DNA of 64,000 bases. Origin: Bryobacteraceae bacterium. Its GTDB lineage: Bacteria > Acidobacteriota > Terriglobia > Bryobacterales > Bryobacteraceae. Under the pieces are notes generated by a model. It did no database searches. It was not told the origin of the DNA and saw nothing but the letters and a program-made list of their open reading frames with translations. The DNA is taken from the NCBI GenBank assembly GCA_029975915.1, contig JARKOC010000158.1, forward strand, positions 62,001-126,000. The letters are read 5' to 3'. Below, in pieces: positions 18,996 to 27,852 of this stretch. The translations under genes and the position numbers were made by a program. Every line of letters begins with the position of its first letter. Positions within the stretch are counted from its first letter, which is position 1.

Positions 18996-19975
18996 CAATT
19001 GTCTAGACGGTCAGCTGGTGGCAGTTGTTCCGTAATCCAGTCAATTATCAAAGGATCCAGCCAGAAGCGGGGCCCCGTGCGGCTGATGAACCCGAGATGT
19101 CCACCGTGGCGGGGTGCAACCAAACGAATGGCCGGATTACCGGCAAGCCTGGGATCCGAAAACAGCTTGAACGGGATCATCGGGTCGTTCTGCGCCTGTA
19201 CGACAAGAGTCGGAGTACGGATTCCGGCGACAAAGTTGAGCGCAGACTGTGTCCGGTAGTAGTTCAACGCCGTCCCAAACCCAAAGTGTGGGGCTGTAAA
19301 CTTGTCGTCGAAATCGTAGATTGTGTGGACTCGATCCAATCCATCGATAGGGAATCTCTTCGGATCCACCATGTGCCGTCGCCGGTAGCGGTTACGAAGA
19401 GAAATCACGAAGCGCTGCTGGTAAATGAAATTCTCCTTCGCATCGATGCGGCAAACACATTCGGCCAGGTCGATCGGAGTAGACACGGCGATAAAACCGT
19501 TGACCAGTCCGGCCGCCTTTTCTCCCAACTCGCCCGCCAGCTTCAGCGTCAGGTTCCCGCCGAGCGAAAAGCCCGCCAGGAAGAGCGGCGCCCCGGTCGA
19601 GGCTCTGATCCCGCGCAGAACTGCCAAAGCGTCGGCCGTCAGCCCCGAGTGGTAGAGCGTGTTGGTGAGTCCGTCGCCATCGCCGCAGCCGCGCATGTTC
19701 ATGCGGTGGCAGGCGAATCCAGCGGCGCACAGCGCCTGCGCCAGGCTGATCATGTACCCGCTGCGGCTTGATCCCTCAAGCCCATGAACAAGAACGACTT
19801 CCGCTTCTGCTGTCTCCTCCGGCCGGTTCTCGTGGACCACCACCTTCGTGCCGGTTTCGGTGTCGACTGTGCGGATCCGCGTGGGGAATCGCTCTTCGTC
19901 GATGGCGCGTTTCCAGAAATTGCCCGCCAGTGTCGATAGGTGTGCGTTTGTAAAGAATGGAACGAAAGGCTTCAA
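18995..19975 (-). CDS. YheT-family alpha/beta hydrolase
   Basis: 326 residues, the usual size of YheT (UPF0017) hydrolases. Motifs: entry sequence HLSTLAGNFWKR, oxyanion region VVLVHGLEGSSRSGY, MRGCGDGDG, nucleophile elbow LAGFSLGGN, acid in VQAQNDPMIPF and histidine in APRHGGHLGF. No signal peptide, so it is cytoplasmic. Family members are esterases of uncertain physiological substrate; eukaryotic ABHD1/3 relatives act on lipids. First gene of the operon with two FtsX-type permeases, which suggests a link to lipid or lipoprotein handling (inference). Confidence 0.9.
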   Translation of the reverse strand: MKPFVPFFTNAHLSTLAGNFWKRAIDEERFPTRIRTVDTETGTKVVVHENRPEETAEAEVVLVHGLEGSSRSGYMISLAQALCAAGFACHRMNMRGCGDGDGLTNTLYHSGLTADALAVLRGIRASTGAPLFLAGFSLGGNLTLKLAGELGEKAAGLVNGFIAVSTPIDLAECVCRIDAKENFIYQQRFVISLRNRYRRRHMVDPKRFPIDGLDRVHTIYDFDDKFTAPHFGFGTALNYYRTQSALNFVAGIRTPTLVVQAQNDPMIPFKLFSDPRLAGNPAIRLVAPRHGGHLGFISRTGPRFWLDPLIIDWITEQLPPADRLDN

Positions 19976-20011
19976 CTTAACAGGTTAGCCCGCGGCCGGA
20001 GCCGGTGGTGC

Positions 20012-20794
20012 TTAGTCGCCTTCGAATTCGCGCTCAACCGACGCGGGGTCGGATGACTTGCGAGCCAGGTCCTCGGTGAGAATGATCGCCTCGGCCAGGT
20101 CGCGCATCGGGCGCCGCAACCGGCGGCTCTCATTACGCAGCCTCAGATAGGCTTCCTCTTCGGTCAGATTGTATTTGAACTGGAGGATTCCTTTGGCGCG
20201 CTCAACCAGTTTCCGTGTCTCGAGCTGGCGCTTCATCTCCAGGGTCTGCTCATGCAGGCGGACGTTTTCGTCCTGCAAGTGAGCCCTGGTGAGAGCCCCG
20301 CCCATCTGTTCGCCGATGAAGGTCAGCAACCCGATTTCTTCAGGACTGTATTCATGGGGCTCGCGGTGATGAACATTGACAACGCCGATGATTTCGCCTG
20401 CGCTGACCAGCGGGACAGAGCAGAAAGCCTCATAGGTGTCCTCGATCAAACCCGGTAGGCGAACGAACCGCGGGTCGGCGGCTGCATTTTTCGACAGAGC
20501 GACGACACTCTTGTTCTCCACAACCCAACCCGTAATGCCCTCACCGCTCTGGATCGCCAGCGAACCAATCTCGCCGGCGTGCGGAACCTGAGACGCCCGC
20601 AAAATCACGTCACCCGAAGCGGGGTCCAGGAGGTAAACCAGACATGCGTCGCACTGGGTTACCTGGACCGTCAGGCCCACGATCTCGCCGAGCATCTCGT
20701 CAGCACTCCGGTGGGAACTGACAATGTTGCTGATGCGATGCAGAAGGGTAACTTGTGAGGTTGGAGGCTCCATTGTAGTAGTCGCAGTTGCCAT
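20012..20794 (-). CDS. GAF-ANTAR transcription antitermination regulator
   Basis: 260 residues. A GAF sensor domain (about 25-165; IVGLTVQVTQCDACLVYLLDPASGDVILRASQ ends at its beta core; phosphate-site-like VNVHHREPHEY) is joined by a short coiled coil to a C-terminal ANTAR domain (about 185-245; KLVERAKGILQFKYNLTEEE, then AYLRLRNESR). ANTAR domains bind paired hairpins in RNA leaders and prevent termination. No receiver domain is present, so the GAF ligand is the likely input. The target leader RNAs are not evident in the window. Divergent from the peptidase_MA/TPR gene. Confidence 0.88.
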   Translation of the reverse strand: MATATTTMEPPTSQVTLLHRISNIVSSHRSADEMLGEIVGLTVQVTQCDACLVYLLDPASGDVILRASQVPHAGEIGSLAIQSGEGITGWVVENKSVVALSKNAAADPRFVRLPGLIEDTYEAFCSVPLVSAGEIIGVVNVHHREPHEYSPEEIGLLTFIGEQMGGALTRAHLQDENVRLHEQTLEMKRQLETRKLVERAKGILQFKYNLTEEEAYLRLRNESRRLRRPMRDLAEAIILTEDLARKSSDPASVEREFEGD

Positions 20795-20878
20795 TGCTGA
20801 TTGTAGGATAGGTTTGGGTACGGCGTGAGGTCCAATCGAAGTTTTCTATCGGCTCGATGGAAGACTGTCGATGTGCAC

Positions 20879-22564
20879 ATGTCATTCGAATTCAAGATTT
20901 TGGCGATGATCCTGGCGTTCGCCTCGCCACCGTTGGCCGCATCGGAATGGCGGCGTGCGGCAGCGGGCGGCGTGGAGGTGCATACCGATGCCGGGACAGG
21001 AATCGCCGAGCGGATACTGGCCGAGGCGCTCACTTTTTACTCCGGCTGCGCGAGGGTGCGCGGGCTCGACGAGTCTCTGCCGCCCGTAAAAATCGTGTAT
21101 TTTGCCAGGGAGTCGGATTTCCGCCGCCTCCGCGGGGAGGACTATTCAAAGGGCTTCTATCATAAGTCCGGGGCGGGAACCTGGATTCTCCTGCATGGCG
21201 GCCCGGATGCGGTACGCAGGTTGCGGCATGAGTTGATTCACGTCATGAACGACCGCGCAGGGTTCTCTGTTGTGCCTTCCTGGCTCAATGAAGGAATAGC
21301 CGAGTATTACTCCGCATTGGACCTGTCCGTCGCCGCACGGGGTCGGACCCTCGTTGCTTCGATTGACAATCTTGCGCGGCAGGCCTCCGGAGAACCGTTC
21401 GGCGAGGAAGACCTTGCCAACGTCCGGGCCGCCAGGGACCAGGGGCTGTTCTACGCCCGCGCCTGGGCGCTTGTCCGCCAAATGGCGATCGATGGCGGCG
21501 ATACATCTGTGCAAATCTTCGCCGGCCTGCTCCGCGATGGCATGAAAGAAGCACAGGCGTTCCAGATGGTTTACCGCACCACGGCAGCCGAAATGACGAC
21601 CCGCGCGCGGCTTGGGGCTGGAAGGACAGGCTCAGGCGTCATCTGGGCGGAACGGCCCTGGCCGGCCGCGACAGGCCCCGCCGCACTACCCGTCTCCCGC
21701 GCCGAAGTCGAGCGGATGTTCGAAGAGATCCGCCGTTCAACGGGCGTCCCGACACTGGCGGACCTCCGCCGTGAAAAAGCGCTGAAGAGTGCGGGCGTGG
21801 GCCCAGACAGACAATCACGTGCGGCGATGGTGGAATTAGGGCGGGGCAACCTATGGGCCGCCCTGGAATTGATGCGGGGCGCCGCCCGAGCAGGCACCCG
21901 CGATGCGGTGATGTGGTTCGAATACGCTATGCTCATGCGGAATACGGGACAGGCGAAGCCAGAATGGCTGGCGGCGCTGCGGCGCGCCGTCGAACTCGAT
22001 CCCGACAGGGCCGAGGCCTGGTTCGTTCTGGGCGTCTCCAGTGAGGCGGACGAGTCCATCAGTGCATTGCACCGGGCAGCCAATTCGCCCCACGCCACGT
22101 CCTGGATGTGGGAGGCGTACGGGCGGGCTCTGCTGCGCGGCGGCCGCAGGCTGGAAGCCCGTGCTGCCGCGCAGGAGGCGATTCGTCGCGCCGCGGGCAC
22201 TGCGGAAAAGTCGATGGCCGAGGGGCTGCTGGCGAGTGTGGATGCGCCTCAGTCTGATGTTGAAGCGCCGCGCCCGCCTGTCATCACGCCAGGGAGCTGG
22301 ACCGGCAAAGACGCGGCGGATTCGTTTGAAGGGCGGCTGATTGAAGTGGACTGCTCGAATTCAACCCCGGTGCTTGTAGTCGAGACAAACCGTGGCGCAC
22401 TGCGAATCTCCGTGAAACGGAGCAGTGGCGTCGCTGTCAACGGGCCGGTGGAATTCAAGTGCGGGCCGCAGACGGCCGAACGAAGTGTCCTTGTCGGCCA
22501 TGACGGGCAAGCTGACCGGGCACTGCGAACCACAGGAGACCTCGTATCGATCACGGGGAAGTGA
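20879..22564 (+). CDS. Secreted gluzincin peptidase (peptidase_MA-like) with C-terminal TPR region
   Basis: 561 residues from ATG 20879, chosen because a signal peptide follows directly (FKILAMILAFASPPLAAS); a GTG at 20825 is the alternative. The zinc motif HELIH with the following PSWLNEGIAEYYS is the HExxH...NEGxAE pattern of the peptidase_MA clan. Residues about 330-470 are alpha-helical repeats of TPR type (ALELMRGAARAGTRDAVMWF, AVELDPDRAEAWFVLGV). The last 80 residues form a small beta domain. Substrate unknown; the TPR part may hold partner proteins. Confidence 0.85.
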   Translation: MSFEFKILAMILAFASPPLAASEWRRAAAGGVEVHTDAGTGIAERILAEALTFYSGCARVRGLDESLPPVKIVYFARESDFRRLRGEDYSKGFYHKSGAGTWILLHGGPDAVRRLRHELIHVMNDRAGFSVVPSWLNEGIAEYYSALDLSVAARGRTLVASIDNLARQASGEPFGEEDLANVRAARDQGLFYARAWALVRQMAIDGGDTSVQIFAGLLRDGMKEAQAFQMVYRTTAAEMTTRARLGAGRTGSGVIWAERPWPAATGPAALPVSRAEVERMFEEIRRSTGVPTLADLRREKALKSAGVGPDRQSRAAMVELGRGNLWAALELMRGAARAGTRDAVMWFEYAMLMRNTGQAKPEWLAALRRAVELDPDRAEAWFVLGVSSEADESISALHRAANSPHATSWMWEAYGRALLRGGRRLEARAAAQEAIRRAAGTAEKSMAEGLLASVDAPQSDVEAPRPPVITPGSWTGKDAADSFEGRLIEVDCSNSTPVLVVETNRGALRISVKRSSGVAVNGPVEFKCGPQTAERSVLVGHDGQADRALRTTGDLVSITGK

Positions 22565-22589
22565 TGGATGCCGCTGAGTCCGCGTTGGG

Positions 22590-23189
22590 CTAGCGGCGCA
22601 CCATATACACTGCAATTTCCGCCATCACATTCGGCATCAAAGTGATCTGCGAATGGCCTGAAAGGAATCTCCGCTTCTCAACCACCCATCCCTGGTCCTC
22701 GACGAGTTCCTCGAAGTCCAAAACCGTGAGGAAGTGGATGTTCGGCGAGTTGTACCACTGATAAGGAAACGTCGGCGTGCGGGGAGAACGGCCAGAGGTG
22801 AGGTGGCTCAGCCGGACGCGCCAGTGGCCAAAGTTCGGAAACGCCACGACCGCATGCCGGCCGACGCGCAGCATCTCCTCAAGCACGCGAAGCGGATGGC
22901 GGGTTTCCTGGAGCGTCTGGGACAGGATGACGTAATCGAACGCCTGTTCAGGGTATTCAGTCACCGACTGGTCGATGTCTCCGTGATAGACCGTGACGCC
23001 CCGGGAGATCGCTTTTTGAACCAGCTCGCGGTTGATCTCGACGCCGCGCGCCTCCACCTGCTTGTTCTCGCGCAGCCAGGCCAGCAGGGCGCCGTCCCCA
23101 CATCCCAGGTCGAGCACCCTCGATCCGGGAGGAATCAATTCCGAGATCAGAGCGAAGTCGCCCCGTCCGAGGATGTCGCGTACTTTCAA
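22590..23189 (-). CDS. metW: MetW-type SAM-dependent methyltransferase
   Basis: 199 residues, the normal MetW size. The SAM motif SRVLDLGCGDGALLAWL (about 24-40), the acidic loop EARGVEINREL and the family-specific FPNFGHWRVRLSHLTSGR followed by YNSPNIHFLTVLDFEEL identify MetW. MetW works with the homoserine acyltransferase MetX in methionine synthesis. metX, its usual neighbour, is not in the window, though metH is about 12 kb away. Convergent with the upstream secreted peptidase gene. Confidence 0.92.
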   Translation of the reverse strand: MKVRDILGRGDFALISELIPPGSRVLDLGCGDGALLAWLRENKQVEARGVEINRELVQKAISRGVTVYHGDIDQSVTEYPEQAFDYVILSQTLQETRHPLRVLEEMLRVGRHAVVAFPNFGHWRVRLSHLTSGRSPRTPTFPYQWYNSPNIHFLTVLDFEELVEDQGWVVEKRRFLSGHSQITLMPNVMAEIAVYMVRR

Positions 23190-23234
23190 CGATCAGTCTC
23201 CAAACGAACTTCCATTGTATCCGCGCAGCGCGGC

Positions 23235-23240
23235 TATAAT
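23235..23240 (+). promoter_or_regulatory. TATAAT -10 element nine bases before the start codon
   Basis: A perfect -10 hexamer in the 60-base gap between two divergent starts. There is no ribosome binding site between it and the ATG at 23250, so the mRNA may be almost leaderless. No good -35 hexamer is visible. Confidence 0.5.
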
Positions 23241-23249
23241 CGCAACGGA

Positions 23250-23801
23250 ATGGTCTGGTACCGCGTCATTTGCGCCAGCCTGATCGGTGTAGTTCTCCTG
23301 ACGCCTGCCGGCGCGGCTACTTTCCGGTTCTCAGACTCAATCCAAGCAGGCGAGACCTATTCGAAACCGGTTGCTGGCGGTCTCTGGTTCTGCCTGCATC
23401 CAAACACGGACCAGACAGGCTGGACTGTCGCCGTTTCTGCATCCTGCAAGCCGGAAGAGGAAAACTTTGCCGCCGCCGCCACGCCGCCGTTTCACGGACC
23501 GAACCCAACAAGTCTCGATTCCTGGCACTTCCTGCCCGGTGCGCGGGTGTTCAGCAGGAAGCGATCATTCCGCTTCGTCCTGCGCCGTGAGGACTACCAA
23601 GCGATCATGAGGAATCTCAGTGACCGGCGAGATGACGCGGGGATCCTGGCGGACATTGACCGTTTAGGGCGAGGCGAGGGCGAGATCGAGGTTTTGGGCG
23701 CGGAACTCGATCCCACCGGCGGCAAGGATCGTCCCCGATTCGTCCGGATGAAATTCAAAGCAAAGCTCATCGTGCCGCGCGATGCGCCGGACCGGCGTTA
23801 G
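23250..23801 (+). CDS. Small secreted protein of unknown function
   Basis: 183 residues. Signal peptide (VICASLIGVVLLTPAGAA) followed by a mature part starting TFRFSDSIQAGETY. It contains two cysteines (WFCLHPN and SASCKPEEE) that could form a disulfide in the periplasm, and a C-terminal half with GEIEVLGAELDPTGG. I do not recognise the family. The ATG has a perfect -10 element nine bases upstream instead of a ribosome binding site. It is divergent from metW and convergent with the large membrane protein. Confidence 0.7.
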   Translation: MVWYRVICASLIGVVLLTPAGAATFRFSDSIQAGETYSKPVAGGLWFCLHPNTDQTGWTVAVSASCKPEEENFAAAATPPFHGPNPTSLDSWHFLPGARVFSRKRSFRFVLRREDYQAIMRNLSDRRDDAGILADIDRLGRGEGEIEVLGAELDPTGGKDRPRFVRMKFKAKLIVPRDAPDRR

Positions 23802-23806
23802 GCCGC

Positions 23807-25456
23807 CTAGCGGAGATAAACGGCGCTGTATCGCGCGTTGCTGAACGGGACGGCGGCGCCCGCCGGCACCCGCGACGGCGCCACGATCAGGTAATCGATT
23901 CCCAACGCTCGATAGGTTTCAAGAGTCTTGAGAGGCGGCTTGCATTCGTTCACCGCCGACCAGCGCTGCCACCACTCCCTGGCGAAGCGCTGCAACAGAT
24001 TCACCTGCCCGCCGCCCTTCCAGTCGACGTAAATCGCCCGCTTGGCTTCTGCGCGGAAGATGCCGGAAGCCAGATCGCGGCGGCCGTCGGCGAAGAGGAA
24101 GACGGCATCCTTGGGTGTGCTGGACGAAGCCCACGCCGACAGTTCGGTCAATTCCGGGTTGGCCTGCAAGTCCGGGTAGTTGACCGTTCTGCCGATAGTC
24201 GGTATGGCGAGCAGCGGAGCGGCGACGGCCAGAGCCACGGCGATGGCGTGCCGCCGCTGGGCAAACGAGGAGATGAAGGCCATGCCAAGTGCCAAAGCCA
24301 GGGCGAGCACGAGCCGCTTCGTAGCCAATGGCGTGGAAAACACCTGGGTGATCAATTGAAGGACCAGTCCATTCAACGGGATCGCCACGACGACGAAAAA
24401 CCAGCTTGAAGCTTCCATCCAACGCCGTTCGCCCGCAGCCCGCCATCCGGCGATGGCGCTCAGAATGACCGCAAAAGCCGTGATGAACAAGACCGCCCGC
24501 GCCGGCTGATACTGCGGCATCAGAATCCACTTCCATTGGTCCAGCAACAGCCAGGTGAGCGGAACCATCAGTAGCCCGAAAACCGGCAGCGAGATGGAAA
24601 ACCACTTCACTTTGGCCGGCATCGTGTGACGCAGCCGGAACCAGGCCGCCATCACGACGCCAAACAGGAGTGGATACTGCCAAAACCAATTGTCCGGCCA
24701 GAGCCCAATCCAGTTGTACGAGCCGCGCAGGCGCTGCAGCCGCTCGAGTTCCGGGTCGATGCTGCCAAACAGTGGCTGCGTTTCGGTAAGACCCGGCTGG
24801 ATCATGGCGAAGATCAGGAGAATGACGGCCGCCACCAAGGCCCAAACCAGTAGCCGCAGGCGCTCGAAGGCGTCGCGCCGGACGAGCCACCACAGCAGCG
24901 CGCAGGCCCAGAACGGAGCGGTCGTGGGCGGATGATAGAGCGTCGCCAAAGCGGCGAACAGTTCGGCCAGGTTCCAGTGTTCCTTGGCGCCGAATCCGAT
25001 CGCCGCCAGCAGCAGCATCACGGCGAATCCGCGCGGCACCGGCTCGTACTCGAAGGTCAGCACCGTCGGACCGTTGATCACCGCGCCCAGCCCGAACATC
25101 GCCGCCACAAACAGTGCCCCGGCGGTTCCGATCCCGCAGGAGTGCGCCACCAGGAACACGCCTAACAGCCCGAAGAAGCGGAACAAGATCTGTTCGCCCG
25201 CCAGGATGTCCCGGTATTCGAATCCCGTCAAAGCGCGGATGCCGCGGGCCGTTTCGTCATAGATCGTCCAGGTGACGTGCGGGCGGATGGCGACCGGGTC
25301 GTTGGCCAGCAAGGAAGGGTCGTCGAGGTGCTCGAAGATCGGGATGTAGATCTGGGTGTCGGACTGCAACCAGGTGTGACCCGGAAAGTAGTAGAAGCCC
25401 ACCAGCGTGAGCGCCGCCAGGACGGCTATGACCAGGGCTCGTTCCGGGTATTTCAC
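23807..25456 (-). CDS. Large polytopic membrane protein, GT-C-like
   Basis: 549 residues from GTG 25456, which overlaps the stop of the upstream TPR gene (GTGA). About 11-12 hydrophobic helices (IAVLAALTLVGFYYFPG, VALAVAAPLLAIPTIG). The first loop has WLQSDTQIYIPIFEHLDDPS, an acidic loop as in lipid-linked sugar transferases, but a catalytic assignment is not secure. The C-terminal part (PKDAVFLFADGRRD) is a soluble domain of the kind found in acidobacterial O-glycosylation-like proteins. Last gene of the VOC-MFS-TPR-membrane operon. Confidence 0.78.
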   Translation of the reverse strand: MKYPERALVIAVLAALTLVGFYYFPGHTWLQSDTQIYIPIFEHLDDPSLLANDPVAIRPHVTWTIYDETARGIRALTGFEYRDILAGEQILFRFFGLLGVFLVAHSCGIGTAGALFVAAMFGLGAVINGPTVLTFEYEPVPRGFAVMLLLAAIGFGAKEHWNLAELFAALATLYHPPTTAPFWACALLWWLVRRDAFERLRLLVWALVAAVILLIFAMIQPGLTETQPLFGSIDPELERLQRLRGSYNWIGLWPDNWFWQYPLLFGVVMAAWFRLRHTMPAKVKWFSISLPVFGLLMVPLTWLLLDQWKWILMPQYQPARAVLFITAFAVILSAIAGWRAAGERRWMEASSWFFVVVAIPLNGLVLQLITQVFSTPLATKRLVLALALALGMAFISSFAQRRHAIAVALAVAAPLLAIPTIGRTVNYPDLQANPELTELSAWASSSTPKDAVFLFADGRRDLASGIFRAEAKRAIYVDWKGGGQVNLLQRFAREWWQRWSAVNECKPPLKTLETYRALGIDYLIVAPSRVPAGAAVPFSNARYSAVYLR

Positions 25457-26151
25457 TTCGGCGGCGTCTTCTCCAATTGCTGTTTGGCCCAAACGCGCCG
25501 CGGATTCAGCTTGACGGCGGTTTCCAGCGCCGCCCTCGCTTCGGCGTTGCGATTCAGTTTTCGCAGAGCGATGCCCAGCCACATGTGCGCCTCGGCGTTC
25601 TTCGCGTCCAAGGAAATGGCTTTCTTCATGTCATCCACGGCTTTGGACGGGCCGCCACCGAAACTCTCCGGTAAGTAGTAGTTGCCCACGCCCCGGCTGA
25701 GCCAGGCAGCCGACGATTTCGGATTCAGCTCGATCGCTTTCGAGACTTCGTCCAGCGCGCACTGCCCGTATCGCAATCCGAGCAGCACGTTGGCCGGAAT
25801 CACCTGTCCGCACAAAGTGCCGAGAATGCGATGGTATTCGGCGTTGGACCCATCCAAGGCGAGCGCGCGGCGAGCCAGATCGATGCCTTCCTCAGCCGCC
25901 GCCCCGGCCGCCCGTTTGTCGCGCATCTCCATCGCCACTTCGCTTCGAAGCGACTGCGCCACCGCGGCCTGATAGAGCGCGTCGGCGGCTTTGGGTTTCG
26001 CGTCGGCCGTTTTTCGCGCCGAGGCGGCAATGGCATCCAGCGCTGCCCGGTCCTGCGCGTCGCGCGCTTTCAGCCATGCCTCTGGCGGAGCAGCAAGGCA
26101 GGTCAGACAGCCAATCAAAGCAACCGGTATCAGTTCCAGTTTTATCCACAT
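25453..26151 (-). CDS. Secreted TPR-repeat protein
   Basis: 232 residues. Hydrophobic N-terminus (LIPVALIGCLTCLAAPP) is a signal peptide; the IGC could be a lipobox but the hydrophobic stretch continues past it, so lipidation is uncertain. The rest is helical repeats: ALALDGSNAEYHRILGTLCG, AIELNPKSSAAWLSRGVGNY, AISLDAKNAEAHMWLGIALR, AVKLNPRRVWAKQQLEK, spacing about 34-40 residues. A protein-interaction scaffold in the periplasm. Six bases after the MFS gene, overlapping the next gene by four. Confidence 0.86.
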   Translation of the reverse strand: MWIKLELIPVALIGCLTCLAAPPEAWLKARDAQDRAALDAIAASARKTADAKPKAADALYQAAVAQSLRSEVAMEMRDKRAAGAAAEEGIDLARRALALDGSNAEYHRILGTLCGQVIPANVLLGLRYGQCALDEVSKAIELNPKSSAAWLSRGVGNYYLPESFGGGPSKAVDDMKKAISLDAKNAEAHMWLGIALRKLNRNAEARAALETAVKLNPRRVWAKQQLEKTPPK

Positions 26152-26157
26152 AAGGCT

Positions 26158-27363
26158 CTACTCGGCCAGCATCCGCCGGTTGGATGCCAGCAGCGCCAGA
26201 CCGATGAATACCAGGATCGCCCCCTCGCCCGCAATCACGGGCCGCGCCGCGAAGTCCTCCACCAGCCGGCCTGTGATCAGACTGCCGATCGGCATTCCGC
26301 CGCGGAAGGCGATGTTGTAAATACTCATGACGCGCCCGCGCATCTCATCGGTTGCCATGAATTGAATCAGCGAACTCATCATGGCGAAACACGTGATCAG
26401 CGCCATACCGCCGAAGAAAAGGAAAACGAGCCCAATGAGCATGGACGGCATCAACGCAAAAGCCGACATGCACGCGCCCAGCGCGGCTAGGCTGATCATC
26501 GCGTCCCGCCAGAGATGGGCGGTTTTTCCGCGGAAGGCCACCAGCAGCGCGCCGCTGATGGCGCCGGCCGCTTCCACTGTCAGCAGCAAGGTGTAGGTGG
26601 CCTCATCTCCGCCGTACACATCCTTGGCGAATACTGGAAGAAAGGTAACGATCGAGACGCCGAGCGACGTGGATGCAAACGACACGGCGATCAGTGTCTT
26701 TACCCCAGCCTGCCGGCCGATAAAGCGCAGGCCCTGCCTCATGCTCTCCAAAACGCCCTCTTTGCCGGGCGACGGGACGAACATCGTCGTGATCATCATC
26801 AGCGAAACGATCACGGCGATGTAGCTGAGGCCGTTGAGTCCGAAACACCAGGCGGCGCCGAATTTGGCCAGCGCGAATCCGCCCAGCGCCGGGCCGACCA
26901 CGCGCGCCAGGTTGAACTGGATCGAGTTCATCGCTATCGCATTCGGCAGATGCTCGCGCGGCACCAGCGACGGCAGAAGCGACTGATAGGCCGGCGCGCC
27001 GAAGGCCTGAGCCACGCCCACGACGAATGACAGCGTCAAGATGTGCCAGACCTGGACCGTGCCCATGGCGAAAAGCCAGGCCAGGGTGAAGGCGCAGGTC
27101 ATCTGGATTACCTGCGAAATGATCAACAAACGCCGCCGGTCGAAGCGGTCGGCGGCGACGCCTGCCACCAAGGCCAGCAAGAAGATCGGAATCTCGCCCA
27201 GAAACGCATCCAGACCCAGCATGAACGCCGATCCCGACAGTTGAAGCACCAGCCAGCTTTGGGCCAGCTTCTGCATCCATGTGCCGATGCTCGAGGTGCA
27301 GGCGCCGGCCCACATCAGCCGGAAATCGCGGTATTCAAACGCTGTGAAAATGCGGCGGATCAA
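26158..27363 (-). CDS. MFS efflux transporter (DHA3/EntS-like)
   Basis: 401 residues with twelve predicted helices. The start is TTG 27363, with GAGG six bases upstream; the sequence begins FEYRDFRLMWAG, the usual opening of DHA3-type exporters. Motif A-like GVAADRFDRRRLLIISQ lies after helix 2, and REHLPNAIAMNSIQFNLARVVGPALGG is the family's helix 4-5 signature (shown here in two parts: REHLPNAIAMN and ARVVGPALGG). Likely exports small organic compounds or siderophore-like molecules; no adjacent biosynthetic genes point to a substrate. Second gene of its operon. Confidence 0.9.
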   Translation of the reverse strand: MIRRIFTAFEYRDFRLMWAGACTSSIGTWMQKLAQSWLVLQLSGSAFMLGLDAFLGEIPIFLLALVAGVAADRFDRRRLLIISQVIQMTCAFTLAWLFAMGTVQVWHILTLSFVVGVAQAFGAPAYQSLLPSLVPREHLPNAIAMNSIQFNLARVVGPALGGFALAKFGAAWCFGLNGLSYIAVIVSLMMITTMFVPSPGKEGVLESMRQGLRFIGRQAGVKTLIAVSFASTSLGVSIVTFLPVFAKDVYGGDEATYTLLLTVEAAGAISGALLVAFRGKTAHLWRDAMISLAALGACMSAFALMPSMLIGLVFLFFGGMALITCFAMMSSLIQFMATDEMRGRVMSIYNIAFRGGMPIGSLITGRLVEDFAARPVIAGEGAILVFIGLALLASNRRMLAE

Positions 27364-27375
27364 CTACTGCCTCGA

Positions 27376-27753
27376 TTAGGGGAGCGGCTTCTCACGCGCG
27401 ATCAAATGGAGGAGATTTCCTTCGATGTCGGTGAAGAACAACAAACGGTTGCCCTTCACTTCAATTGGCTCGCCGGCCAGGTGGACACCCTTGGCTACGA
27501 GATCAGCGTGCGCGGCGTCGAAATCGGAGACCGAAACGGCAAGATGACGCAGTCCCGGCGTCTTGGCCGAGGCAGGCAGCGCCTCGCCCTGCGCCGGAAT
27601 AATCTCAAGCATCGCGCCGTCGGGCGCCTTCACAAAGTAGTTGCCGTCGTACTCGAAGTTGATGACGAAGCCCAGTGTGCTGACGTACCACTGCGCGAGT
27701 TCGCCCGGTGAGTGAGCCGCGATGGCCGTGTGTTCCAGTCCGGTGAACAACAT
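27376..27753 (-). CDS. VOC-superfamily (glyoxalase/dioxygenase-like) protein
   Basis: 125 residues, one full vicinal-oxygen-chelate unit with two beta-alpha-beta-beta-beta modules: GLEHTAIAAHSPGELAQWY and later LRHLAVSVSDFDAAHADLV. Potential metal ligands are H8 (GLEHTAI), the histidine of LRHLAVSV and the glutamate of DIEGNLLHLI. Members include glyoxalase I, dioxygenases and antibiotic-binding proteins; a specific activity cannot be assigned. First gene of the VOC-MFS-TPR-membrane operon, 12 bases before the MFS start, so a resistance or small-molecule role is conceivable. Confidence 0.87.
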   Translation of the reverse strand: MLFTGLEHTAIAAHSPGELAQWYVSTLGFVINFEYDGNYFVKAPDGAMLEIIPAQGEALPASAKTPGLRHLAVSVSDFDAAHADLVAKGVHLAGEPIEVKGNRLLFFTDIEGNLLHLIAREKPLP

Positions 27754-27816
27754 ATGTACAGATTAGCAGTAGCCGCCTCCTGTCCTGGCCTCAAATCAGG
27801 CTCCGACAAATAACGC

Positions 27817-27850
27817 TTGACTTCCGGCGGAGCTTGTGTGACATATTGTA
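27817..27850 (+). promoter_or_regulatory. Candidate promoter and BlaI-type operator for the BlaI/M56 operon
   Basis: TTGACT (27817-27822) fits a -35; ACATAT/CATATT at 27841-27847 is a weak -10 with 18-19 base spacing. Overlapping the -10 is GACA-TAT-TGTA (27840-27850), close to the TACA/TGTA inverted repeats bound by BlaI/MecI repressors. This supports autoregulation, which is the rule for the family. Confidence 0.5.
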
Positions 27851-27852
27851 GC

